Program-made: the position numbers and the translations under genes
Notes under the pieces: generated by a model
The model's input: only the letters and a program-made list of their open reading frames with translations
What the model was told of the DNA's origin: nothing
Database searches by the model: none
Shown here: positions 44,688-51,685 of the stretch, piece by piece
Numbering within the stretch: the stretch's first letter is position 1
How the letters are laid out: each line of letters opens with the position of its first letter
Assembly: GCF_007829885.1 (NCBI RefSeq)
Contig: NZ_VIWW01000003.1
Location: 186,001 to 250,000, forward strand
Reading direction: 5' to 3'
Length of the DNA stretch: 64,000 bases
DNA from: Streptomyces brevispora
GTDB lineage: Bacteria > Actinomycetota > Actinomycetes > Streptomycetales > Streptomycetaceae

Positions 44688-45299
44688 TCAGTCGTCCCAG
44701 TCCCATGAGTCGAAGAATGCCGCTGTTCCTGACCGACGAGCCTCCATCACGGCTTCCAGCCGGGCGAAGTCCCGCTGCGGCATGAGCTCCTGCCACTCAG
44801 GCAGGGGCAGGACGCGCGCCTCGTCGTGCTCGGCCGGGTCCAGGGCGAGGGACCGGATCTGGTCGCAGGTGAGTCGGCCGCCCTCGAAGACGAAGCCGAT
44901 CGTGGCGTAGGGCCATTCCTTGCCTGGACGGCCGAAGACGGACGCGAGGAGCGTGGTGGGGCCTTCGAAGGCGATCCCGGTCTCCTCCTGGCACTCTCGC
45001 AGGGCCGTATCCCACGGCCGCTCGCCCGGATCCATCGTCCCACCGACCAACTGCCACGGATGAGTCCGGGAGTACACCGCCCTCAGCTGCAGCGGGTTGT
45101 CGTGCTCGTCGGTGAAGAACAGGCACGCGAAGGCGGTCGCCTTCAACACCGTCTCGGCGTACTGCTCGAGCGGCAGCCATGTCGGGCTCGCACTCCGGCC
45201 GCCGCCTTCCACCTGAGACTGGTTCTCATTGGAGTGAAGGTGGGGTTGCTCATGAACCGGGTCAGGGGTCAAGGGTTTCTGATCCTTCGCGATGATCAC
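44688..45299 (-). CDS. Nudix hydrolase
   Basis: A 203-residue protein with one Nudix domain at about 53-185. The Nudix box is complete: Gly87, Glu93, Arg101-Glu102, Glu105-Glu106, Gly108 in G-x5-E-x7-RE-x2-EE-x-G spacing. It follows SRTHPWQLVGG. It should hydrolyse a nucleoside diphosphate derivative using Mg or Mn. The first 45 residues are polar and probably flexible. The GTG at 45299 is the only reasonable start, and the gene follows the methyltransferase-Nudix fusion by 38 bases on the same strand, so co-transcription is likely. Substrate is unknown. Confidence 0.9.
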   Translation of the reverse strand: MIIAKDQKPLTPDPVHEQPHLHSNENQSQVEGGGRSASPTWLPLEQYAETVLKATAFACLFFTDEHDNPLQLRAVYSRTHPWQLVGGTMDPGERPWDTALRECQEETGIAFEGPTTLLASVFGRPGKEWPYATIGFVFEGGRLTCDQIRSLALDPAEHDEARVLPLPEWQELMPQRDFARLEAVMEARRSGTAAFFDSWDWDD

Positions 45300-45337
45300 G
45301 TAGAGGTCGAGGGGCTCGATGTGCCGCGCCGGCCTGC

Positions 45338-47044
45338 TCAGGTGCCGCTCCCCGCGCGGTCAGCCGCGGGCAAGAGCGTGTTCTCGGAGGCGGCCCGTTC
45401 GGAGTGGTGGGCGAGGATCATCCGGTGTGCCCAGGTGCACATGTTCAGCTGTTCCATCGTGTCCACGTCGAACCAACGGAACATGATTCCCTCGGTGACG
45501 GGCAGGCTCTCGGCGTCGCCGTCCCAATATCCGACGTAGATCCGGATGTGCCCTTCGGAGACGTGCGGCCCGGCGGTGCGGGCGCGGGCGTAGGGCACCA
45601 GATCGGGGATGACCAGCCCTGTCTCCTCCCGGATCTCACGGACGATGGTCTCGTCGAGCGACTCCGCCCCCTCCGGGCCGCCACCGACCAGGGACCACGC
45701 GCCCGGGTCGCAGATCCGTTTGTGTGCGTCCCGTAGATGCAGCAGGTACTGACCGGAGCTGTTGACGATCAGAACGGCAGCGCTGTCCCCCTCAGTGGAG
45801 TCGGGCTGTTCCAAGGGGGACCGGCGCTCGTCGGCGACCGGGCGGGTGGGTGCCCGGAGTGCCGGGGCGAAGGGGGTGAACGCGGCCGGAGGGCGGTCGA
45901 CGGGGAGTTCCGGGCGCCAGGCGGTGATGGCCTGGGCGCTGCACTCGAAGAGCCCGTCGGGGAACTGCTCCGGCGGGTACCAGCGCCAGGAACCCATGCT
46001 CTCTCCCGGTTGGCCGGACGGCTCGCCCTCCCACCCGGTCACGACCGCGGGCACGGTGATCCGCAGGGTCCCGCTGACATGGTCGAGCAGGGTGCCGAGC
46101 AGGACGACGTCATCCGGCCGAGCCCGCAGCCCCGTCTCCTCACGCAACTCGCGGACGACCGCCTGCACCAGTGTCTCGCCCGGTTCCACGCTTCCCCCCG
46201 GCAGCTCCCAGGTGCCCCTTCGGTGCTGTCCGAGCAGCAGTCCTTGCGGGCCGTGGACGATCGCTGCGACTCCCAGAGCCGCGTGCGCCACGGGAGGCCG
46301 GGAAGTGCGTGGCCGCGAGGAGACACGGGTGCGTCGACGTGCGCGGAACAGCCGGTAGGAGACGCGGTCGTCGCCGGCGGAAGGTTTGAGGAGATCGATG
46401 CCCTCGACCAGGAACCCGTGCTCGACGAGCAGGTCGGCCCAAAGCTCAGGGGTGGGTACCCACATCTGCACGGTGAGTTCGCCGCCGCCGGTCAGGGGCA
46501 GAATCTCGGGACGGGCGCTCATGGACGGGGAGGGTCCGTCGCCGAGGCTGTTGGTCTCCAGGGTGGTGAAACAGAGCGTCCCGTTCGGCTTGAGCGCCGC
46601 GGCGAGTGCCGGCAGGAGGCGGTGGGGGTCGATGTAGGGAACGCCGCCGATGGAGTAGATCACGTCGTACGGCTCCGCGGACTTGAGGTGCTCGACGGCA
46701 TCCCCCAGGACCAGGCACAGACCGCTCAGCTCGCCGTACCGGTCGCAGGCGCGTTGGTACTGGCCCGGTGAGGCGTCGACGGCATCCACCGCTGCCCCGT
46801 GCTCGCGTACGAGATGGGCCGCATGTTGCGCGATGCCGGAGCCGAGGTCCAGCACGCGCTTTCCGGACAGATCTCCCAGTACCTCGGCGCCGGGGGCAGC
46901 ACCCGGGACTCCCCAGTCGATGCGCTCCACGTCGGGGACGGGAGTCCGCCGGCCGATGTGGTGAACTCCGTACCTCTCCCAAGCTTCGATGTTCGCCTGC
47001 TCCGGTTCCATCTCTGACTCCGTGGGATTGATCGGTGAGTTCAT
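45338..47044 (-). CDS. Fusion protein: SAM methyltransferase + two Nudix domains
   Basis: A 568-residue three-domain enzyme. Residues 18-235 form a class I methyltransferase with the SAM loop VLDLGSGIAQ (64-73), acidic VDAVDAS and a later LCFTTLETNSLGDG. A basic linker (235-250) leads to the first Nudix domain (255-370), box residues Gly284, Glu290, Arg298-Glu299, Glu302-Glu303, Gly305. After a Pro-rich linker comes a second Nudix domain (422-545), box residues Gly455, Glu461, Arg469-Glu470, Glu473-Glu474, Gly476. Both boxes are intact, so both may be active. An ATG at 47011 with GGAG upstream is an alternative start. Separate Nudix genes lie on both sides. Confidence 0.9.
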   Translation of the reverse strand: MNSPINPTESEMEPEQANIEAWERYGVHHIGRRTPVPDVERIDWGVPGAAPGAEVLGDLSGKRVLDLGSGIAQHAAHLVREHGAAVDAVDASPGQYQRACDRYGELSGLCLVLGDAVEHLKSAEPYDVIYSIGGVPYIDPHRLLPALAAALKPNGTLCFTTLETNSLGDGPSPSMSARPEILPLTGGGELTVQMWVPTPELWADLLVEHGFLVEGIDLLKPSAGDDRVSYRLFRARRRTRVSSRPRTSRPPVAHAALGVAAIVHGPQGLLLGQHRRGTWELPGGSVEPGETLVQAVVRELREETGLRARPDDVVLLGTLLDHVSGTLRITVPAVVTGWEGEPSGQPGESMGSWRWYPPEQFPDGLFECSAQAITAWRPELPVDRPPAAFTPFAPALRAPTRPVADERRSPLEQPDSTEGDSAAVLIVNSSGQYLLHLRDAHKRICDPGAWSLVGGGPEGAESLDETIVREIREETGLVIPDLVPYARARTAGPHVSEGHIRIYVGYWDGDAESLPVTEGIMFRWFDVDTMEQLNMCTWAHRMILAHHSERAASENTLLPAADRAGSGT

Positions 47045-47108
47045 GGGCGTACCCCCGGACAGTGGAAGGTGCCCGGCGAACAGAGCTGGACGGAAGACCA
47101 GTTGGCGG

Positions 47109-47315
47109 TCATGGCGAACACACCGTGACGCCGGTTTCCTTCAGTAGCTTCCGCGCAGCGTCGGCGCCCAGGACCTCTCCCGTGTCGGGCTTGCCTGACG
47201 GCAAGCACCACTGCCCGTAGCCGGACGGTCCGCCCCGCCCGGAGAGGGGAGCCCGGTAGCCGTCGCGGAGGATGACACGGGTGTCGATCACACGTTGTGC
47301 GAGTTGCGGATGCAT
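47109..47315 (-). pseudogene. Truncated Nudix domain fragment
   Basis: A 68-codon frame reads PQLAQRVIDTRVILRDGYRA, then GYGQWCLPSGKPDTGE and AARKLLKETGVTV. That is the first half of a Nudix domain with a damaged box: the spacing is kept, but the first Glu of the REx2EE part is Lys and the pair EE is KE. The frame stops right after the box, so the C-terminal half of the fold is absent. It is therefore unlikely to be active. It lies 64 bases upstream of the methyltransferase-Nudix-Nudix gene, same strand. Confidence 0.6.
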
Positions 47316-48061
47316 GTCCCCGAGTGGTGGTTGGAGGCATTGAGGCAACCGACGCTACCGACTGATCGAGGAACGAGTCGGTGATTCCGGATGCATCCAC
47401 CGATGGGGTGATGTGGTGCTGCCGTTACGGCCGCATACCGGGTCGCGTACCGCAAGGTACGGCTGGGCATGTCGAGCGATGACCGACGGGCAAGCATGTG
47501 AAGCTGCCGTCGGGTTGGAAACCGCTCACGCATCCACCGCCTTGTCGGCGGGTTCGGCGACGCCGCCGCGCGGCCGTGTGGCCCGGTCGAGAGGGGTTCG
47601 GCCAGAGTCCCTGGGGCCGAAGACGGTCATGCGGGGGTCCGGGATCGCCGACTCGACGAGCGGGGTACAGGGAATCCCTCAGCGGGCGCGCCTCTCCTTC
47701 TTCCAGAAGGCCCGTGCGGCGGGATTCGAGGAGGCCCGCCGCACGGGACACCGCCGCGCGCTGCACGACGGTCTGGCCGACTTGGAACGTTTGCCGGTAC
47801 AGCGCGTGCACGGCCCTCTCCGCACCACCACCGCAGACCGACCCGATGGCGGCACCATCGGCTGCCGAGGATTCGCGCAGGCCGAAACCTGGCCCTCTCG
47901 GGATGGGCGTCCTCAAGGGGCTTGCCGGTGTCAGCCCTGTTCCGGCGGGTTCGGCACCGAGGCGCCCGCCGGAACGGGCGCCGCGAAAAGCTGGCTCATC
48001 ACCAGGAGGGAACGGGTGCAGGAGACTTCGCGAGAGAGGGGGGTTCCCGAAGATGTGGAGC
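47316..48061. other. Gap without a supported gene
   Basis: Long open frames occur on both strands here but have poor codon bias, no start context and Arg-rich translations typical of shadow frames. The only structured element is the inverted repeat at 47939-47975, next to the end of the DUF4232-like gene. Confidence 0.4.
47939..47975. terminator. Hairpin downstream of the DUF4232-like gene
   Basis: Perfect 11-bp arms (47939-47949 and 47965-47975) with a 15-base loop, about 87 bases past the stop of the minus-strand gene ending at 48062. It is a plausible terminator, but the distance lowers confidence. Confidence 0.45.
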
Positions 48062-48571
48062 TCAGGCGCCGCGCTGAACCGGACCGACGAGGGTACCGGC
48101 TGCCACCTTGAGCTTGCCTTCGGCCACGGACGTGCCGGGGATCTCCCCGCCCGGCGCCTGAAGCGTGAAGGATGCCGCGTCTGCGGAGATGCCACGGACG
48201 TTGTTGGGAACCTGGATGTCGAAGTGCACCGGGTGTCCCGGGCCGAAGGTCACCCCGGTCCGCTGGTTGCCGTAGCGGCCGGCGGTGATCCGGTTCTCCG
48301 ACCCGTGGTTCGAGAACCGCATGCCGGTGGGTGAACCGGCCAGCCGGCACGAGTCGTACCCACGCGGCGCGGTCAGGGTGACGCGGTAGTGGCGGTGCCC
48401 CGCGCTGCCGGGCGCATCGGTGATCTTCGCGGTGTGGTTGGCCGGACGGCAGGCGGAGGGTGCAGGGCCGCCGGCCCTCACCGGCGCGGCCTGCGCCACT
48501 TCCCCACCCGCGGCGCCCAACAGTGCGGTGGCGGCGATGGCGACGACGATCTTCCGGGTGATACGCATCAT
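48062..48571 (-). CDS. Secreted DUF4232-like protein
   Basis: A 169-residue exported protein. The signal peptide covers about the first 30 residues (RITRKIVVAIAATALLGAAG, cleavage-type AQAAP). The mature part starts with a Cys (SACRPANHTAKITD) and carries a second (YDSCRLAGSP), consistent with the disulfide of DUF4232 domains. The following strands (SNHGSENRITAGRYGNQRTG; HPVHFDIQVPNN) give a beta-sandwich. AGGGACGG precedes the ATG pair at 48571/48568. Such proteins are common secreted or wall-associated Streptomyces products of unknown function. Confidence 0.83.
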   Translation of the reverse strand: MMRITRKIVVAIAATALLGAAGGEVAQAAPVRAGGPAPSACRPANHTAKITDAPGSAGHRHYRVTLTAPRGYDSCRLAGSPTGMRFSNHGSENRITAGRYGNQRTGVTFGPGHPVHFDIQVPNNVRGISADAASFTLQAPGGEIPGTSVAEGKLKVAAGTLVGPVQRGA

Positions 48572-49150
48572 GAAACCGTCCCTGCTTCGCTTGATGGCCC
48601 TGAGGGTGATTCTCTCGGTCAAGAGCATGGGAAGGAGGGCTTTTGACCTAAATCTCACCCCCACCGGGGGTATCTCAGGGCTATCACGGCCGCGCCACCA
48701 CCATGCGTAACCCACACCTACCGTTGTCGTTCGACCACGCGCCCGGCGGACGGGCCGCAGGCCGCGTCCGCCCCGACCGTGGCCCGGTTCAGCGGCACGG
48801 GCGGCGACCAGGGACATCGTGCCGTCGGCGCCGTCGTTCAGGGAGTGTTCAGGGAGTTGGGCGGCGAGGCGATGGTCCGGGACTGGTCCGGATCCTGCTC
48901 CGAAGCGGCCGCCCGCGATCAGCGGCGCCTCGTCCCTGCCAAGCGTGCTCGGCCGTACGGTTCAGGTGGCCGGGGACGGTGCGAGCAGGGACAGTTGGGA
49001 CTCGGCGGCACGCGCGACGGCCGCCTGCACGAACGCCACGCTGCGCGGGTGCGCGAACCGGTTCCCCCCGTGATGTCGACCGCGCCCGGTACGCGGGTCA
49101 TGCCGTGGCGGCGTACGACCACCCTCGGAAGGGCCGGACCCGGTCGTGGG
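48572..49150. other. Gap without a supported gene
   Basis: The first 100 bases upstream of the DUF4232-like gene are relatively A/T-rich and should hold its promoter. The rest contains only shadow-type frames and no recognisable motif or hairpin. Confidence 0.4.
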
Positions 49151-49741
49151 TCAGCCCGCGCCGAGCAGGTTGACGAGGCGGAGGTAGCGGACCCAGTCCC
49201 AGTTCGGGCCGGGATCGGTGTGGTCGGTGCCCGGGACCTGCGCGTGGCCGAGAATATGCGTGCGGTCCTTGGGGATGCCGTATCGGTCGCAGATCGAGGC
49301 GGTGAGCAGCGCCGACTTCTCGTACATGGCATTGGTGAAGTACGAGGGCTGGTCCACATAGCCCTCGTGCTCGATACCGATGCTGCGGGTGTTGTAGTCC
49401 CAGTTGCCCGCGTGCCAGGCGATGTTCTGCTCCCGGACGCACTGGTCGATGTATCCGTCCACCGACCGGATCACGTAGTGCGCGGAGACCTGCTTCGCCG
49501 GATTCTGGAAGATCGCGACCGCGTCGGAGAACGTCTCCTGGGTGACATGGATGATCACATACTGCACGGGATACGCCGAAGGGCGCTTCGAGACCGTGTA
49601 GTTGGACGTAGATGCCGGTGCCCAGTGGGCCGACGGATAGTCCGTGTCGCCCGCCACCGCTGCGGCGGCCTGTGCGGAGGCTGGAAGCAGAGCGGCCGCG
49701 GCGGTGGCCGCGGCCCCCTGAAGGATCCTTCTCCGGTGCAT
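49151..49741 (-). CDS. Secreted N-acetylmuramoyl-L-alanine amidase (Amidase_2)
   Basis: A 196-residue peptidoglycan amidase. The N-terminus MHRRRILQGAAATAAAALLP is a Tat-like or Sec signal with cleavage near residue 26. The Amidase_2 domain follows: YVIIHVTQETFSDAVAIFQN with zinc ligand His64, VSAHYVIRSVDGYIDQCV, SIGIEHEGYVDQ with the catalytic-type Glu, THILGHAQVPG and HTDPGPNWDW with His173. It cleaves the amide bond between muramic acid and the stem peptide outside the cell. It is compact with no extra wall-binding domain. It is a single gene with 500 bases free upstream. Confidence 0.93.
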   Translation of the reverse strand: MHRRRILQGAAATAAAALLPASAQAAAAVAGDTDYPSAHWAPASTSNYTVSKRPSAYPVQYVIIHVTQETFSDAVAIFQNPAKQVSAHYVIRSVDGYIDQCVREQNIAWHAGNWDYNTRSIGIEHEGYVDQPSYFTNAMYEKSALLTASICDRYGIPKDRTHILGHAQVPGTDHTDPGPNWDWVRYLRLVNLLGAG

Positions 49742-50239
49742 GTGTACTCCTGCTGTGTGTGGGGGGAAGGGGTGGGAGTGGGGGGTGTTGGTCGGGACGG
49801 ATTCAGGACCCCGGGAAATCAGTGACTCCCTCTTGTCCGATGACCGGAATGGGTGTCCGATGTACGGTCGAGCGTGTCGCGGGCCCTACCGTACGGGCGT
49901 CGCGAGAGTGGCGGAAGACGGTAGGAGTCCGAAATCGCTCTCGTTCAGGGGGAGTTCGGTCATTCTTTGGACACCGGAAAGCCGGTAAGTCCGGCCCGTC
50001 ACCGCCATACCCTCGATTGTGCCGGGCATGCCCGCGACCTTCCCGGGGTGATGGCCAGGCTCCTGTGCGGAACGGGGACGCCCGATGCCGCCGGGGCGGT
50101 GAGCTCATCGCAGGGACTGACGGCCGCCGGGATCCGCCCCCGGTCCGCAACGCCCGGTGGGATCGAGCTGCACTCCTGGGCGCACTCGTGACGGCGGGCG
50201 GGGGCGAAGAGCTCGCCCCCGCCCGCCGGTGAACTGCCG
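49742..50239. other. Intergenic region ending in a strong terminator
   Basis: The promoter of the amidase should lie in the first 150 bases. No gene is supported. The right end contains the hairpin at 50192-50228 that follows the SWIM gene. Confidence 0.45.
50192..50228. terminator. Perfect 16-bp hairpin terminator after the SWIM/SNF2 operon
   Basis: Perfect inverted repeat, arms 50192-50207 and 50213-50228, loop 5 bases, nearly all G/C, starting 12 bases beyond the stop of the SWIM gene on the minus strand. Long GC stems without a U-tract are usual terminators in this genus. Confidence 0.8.
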
Positions 50240-51685
50240 TCAGACGCCGCTCAGGCCCGGGCTGGTCGGACCTGCGTCGGTCAGCGCCGCGTCGACCAAG
50301 GCCGCCGCGGGGTCGTCGTCGGAGGGGCCGGCTGGGATCCACCGCCCGCTCTCCTTGCGGTACGGATACCAGCGCCCGTCCCGTCCGTAGCGGAGCTGAA
50401 CCGTCCCGTCCACCGAGGTCCAGCGGTTGCGCTCGGCCCGCAGCCGGGGTGCCTCGTCCTCCTCCCAGGCGTCGGCGAGCTGCGTCCTGGCGTGGGCCAG
50501 TGATGCCGCGTCCGGTGTCCACTCCTCGTCGAGTACGGAGAGCGCCGCGGTGCCGCCGTACTGCCAGGCGCGTACCGCGGCCTGCAGACCGGTCGGGCCG
50601 CGCCCCGATCCGGTCGCCAGCCGGGACGCGATCCATGGCTCGGGGCGTGCGTCCGCGGCCAGCCGCACCGCATCCTGCTCCGGCGTCAGCCCGACCGGTA
50701 GCGCCTGCCGTTCGTGGCCCGGCGCCAGCGCGTCCGCGAGCATCCGGTGCGCACGCGCCGCACTGTCCGTCGCCAGCATCTCCAGCGCCGTCGGGTCCAC
50801 CCCGGGCTCCGGATCGGTCTCCGTGTCCAGCGACGGCGACACACCGGACTCGGCGGGAAGCTCCGGGGGAGCGGGCAGCGCAGGGAGGACGTCGCCCGCC
50901 GCGTGGGTCTCCGCCGCCGGGACCCCGCGCACACCCCGGTCCCCGGGCCCCGCCGCGGAGGCATCGGCGGGCTCGGACGGTTCGTGCCCCGCGGCCCGGG
51001 CGGTGATCCGCACCTGGAGCTCGTCGAGCAGCCGGCGCTCGCCGCGTCCCCGCATCAGCAGCAGGACGAACGGGTCCTGGTCCAGCAGCCGCGCCACCTG
51101 ATAGCAGAGGGCGGCGGTGTGCGGGCAGTGGTCCCACGCCTCGCAGGTGCACTCCGGATCGAGGTCACCGATGGCGGGGAGCAGCTCCACACCGGCCGCG
51201 GAGGCGTCCTCGACCAGATGCGGCGGCATCTCCCGGTCCAGCAGCGCCGCGATGTGCCCGGCCCGGTCGACCGCCATATCCAGGAACCGGTCCCACTCCT
51301 CCTCGCTCAGCTCCTGGAGCAGCACGTCGCTGCGGTACGCGCTCGCGTCCCGGTCCTGGACCAACGCGGTGATCCGGCCGGGCCGTACGGACACCACACC
51401 GACCCGGCCCTCACGGGCGAACCGGCGCCCCTTCTTCAGCTGCTGGCCGTCCAGCGCGGTGTCCTCCAGAGCCTTCAGCCACGCCTGGCCCCACCAGGAC
51501 TCCGCGAAGCCGCGGCCGCTCGCGGGCGGCAGCGCGGCAAAGGTGCGTTCCTGCTCGGGCGCCGAGGGTGCCGTGTCGTCCTCCTCGTCGCTGTCGAAGC
51601 TGTGGAGGCGGTCGAACGGGTCGGCGTATTCGTCGGGCTCGTACTCCTCGCGCCGGTATCCGTCGCGCTCGTATCCGTCGCTCAT
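50240..51685 (-). CDS. SWIM zinc-finger protein
   Basis: A 481-residue protein. An acidic N-terminus (1-50) is followed by the conserved FAESWWGQAWLKALEDTALD, LKKGRRFAREGRVGVVSVRP and the SWIM finger Cys179, Cys181, Cys187, His189 (CxCxnCxH). The middle (220-310) is Pro/Ala/Glu-rich linker. The C-terminus has a WTSVDGTVQLRYGRDGRWYP motif. It partners the SNF2 helicase encoded just upstream (ATGA overlap), a pairing seen throughout actinobacteria. SWIM fingers bind DNA or protein, so it probably guides the helicase; the process is unknown. Confidence 0.9.
   Translation of the reverse strand: MSDGYERDGYRREEYEPDEYADPFDRLHSFDSDEEDDTAPSAPEQERTFAALPPASGRGFAESWWGQAWLKALEDTALDGQQLKKGRRFAREGRVGVVSVRPGRITALVQDRDASAYRSDVLLQELSEEEWDRFLDMAVDRAGHIAALLDREMPPHLVEDASAAGVELLPAIGDLDPECTCEAWDHCPHTAALCYQVARLLDQDPFVLLLMRGRGERRLLDELQVRITARAAGHEPSEPADASAAGPGDRGVRGVPAAETHAAGDVLPALPAPPELPAESGVSPSLDTETDPEPGVDPTALEMLATDSAARAHRMLADALAPGHERQALPVGLTPEQDAVRLAADARPEPWIASRLATGSGRGPTGLQAAVRAWQYGGTAALSVLDEEWTPDAASLAHARTQLADAWEEDEAPRLRAERNRWTSVDGTVQLRYGRDGRWYPYRKESGRWIPAGPSDDDPAAALVDAALTDAGPTSPGLSGV

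Noticed and set aside
44104..44910. 268-codon plus-strand ORF upstream of and overlapping the Nudix gene
   Set aside because: Its 3' third is antisense to the clear Nudix domain and the rest is low-complexity Arg/Ala/Pro sequence without motifs.
47413..48334. Long ORFs in the gap right of the Nudix cluster (both strands)
   Set aside because: They overlap the DUF4232-like gene in antisense and show no domain or start context.
48779..49825. 348-codon plus-strand ORF
   Set aside because: Entirely explained as antisense shadow of the amidase gene plus non-coding DNA.
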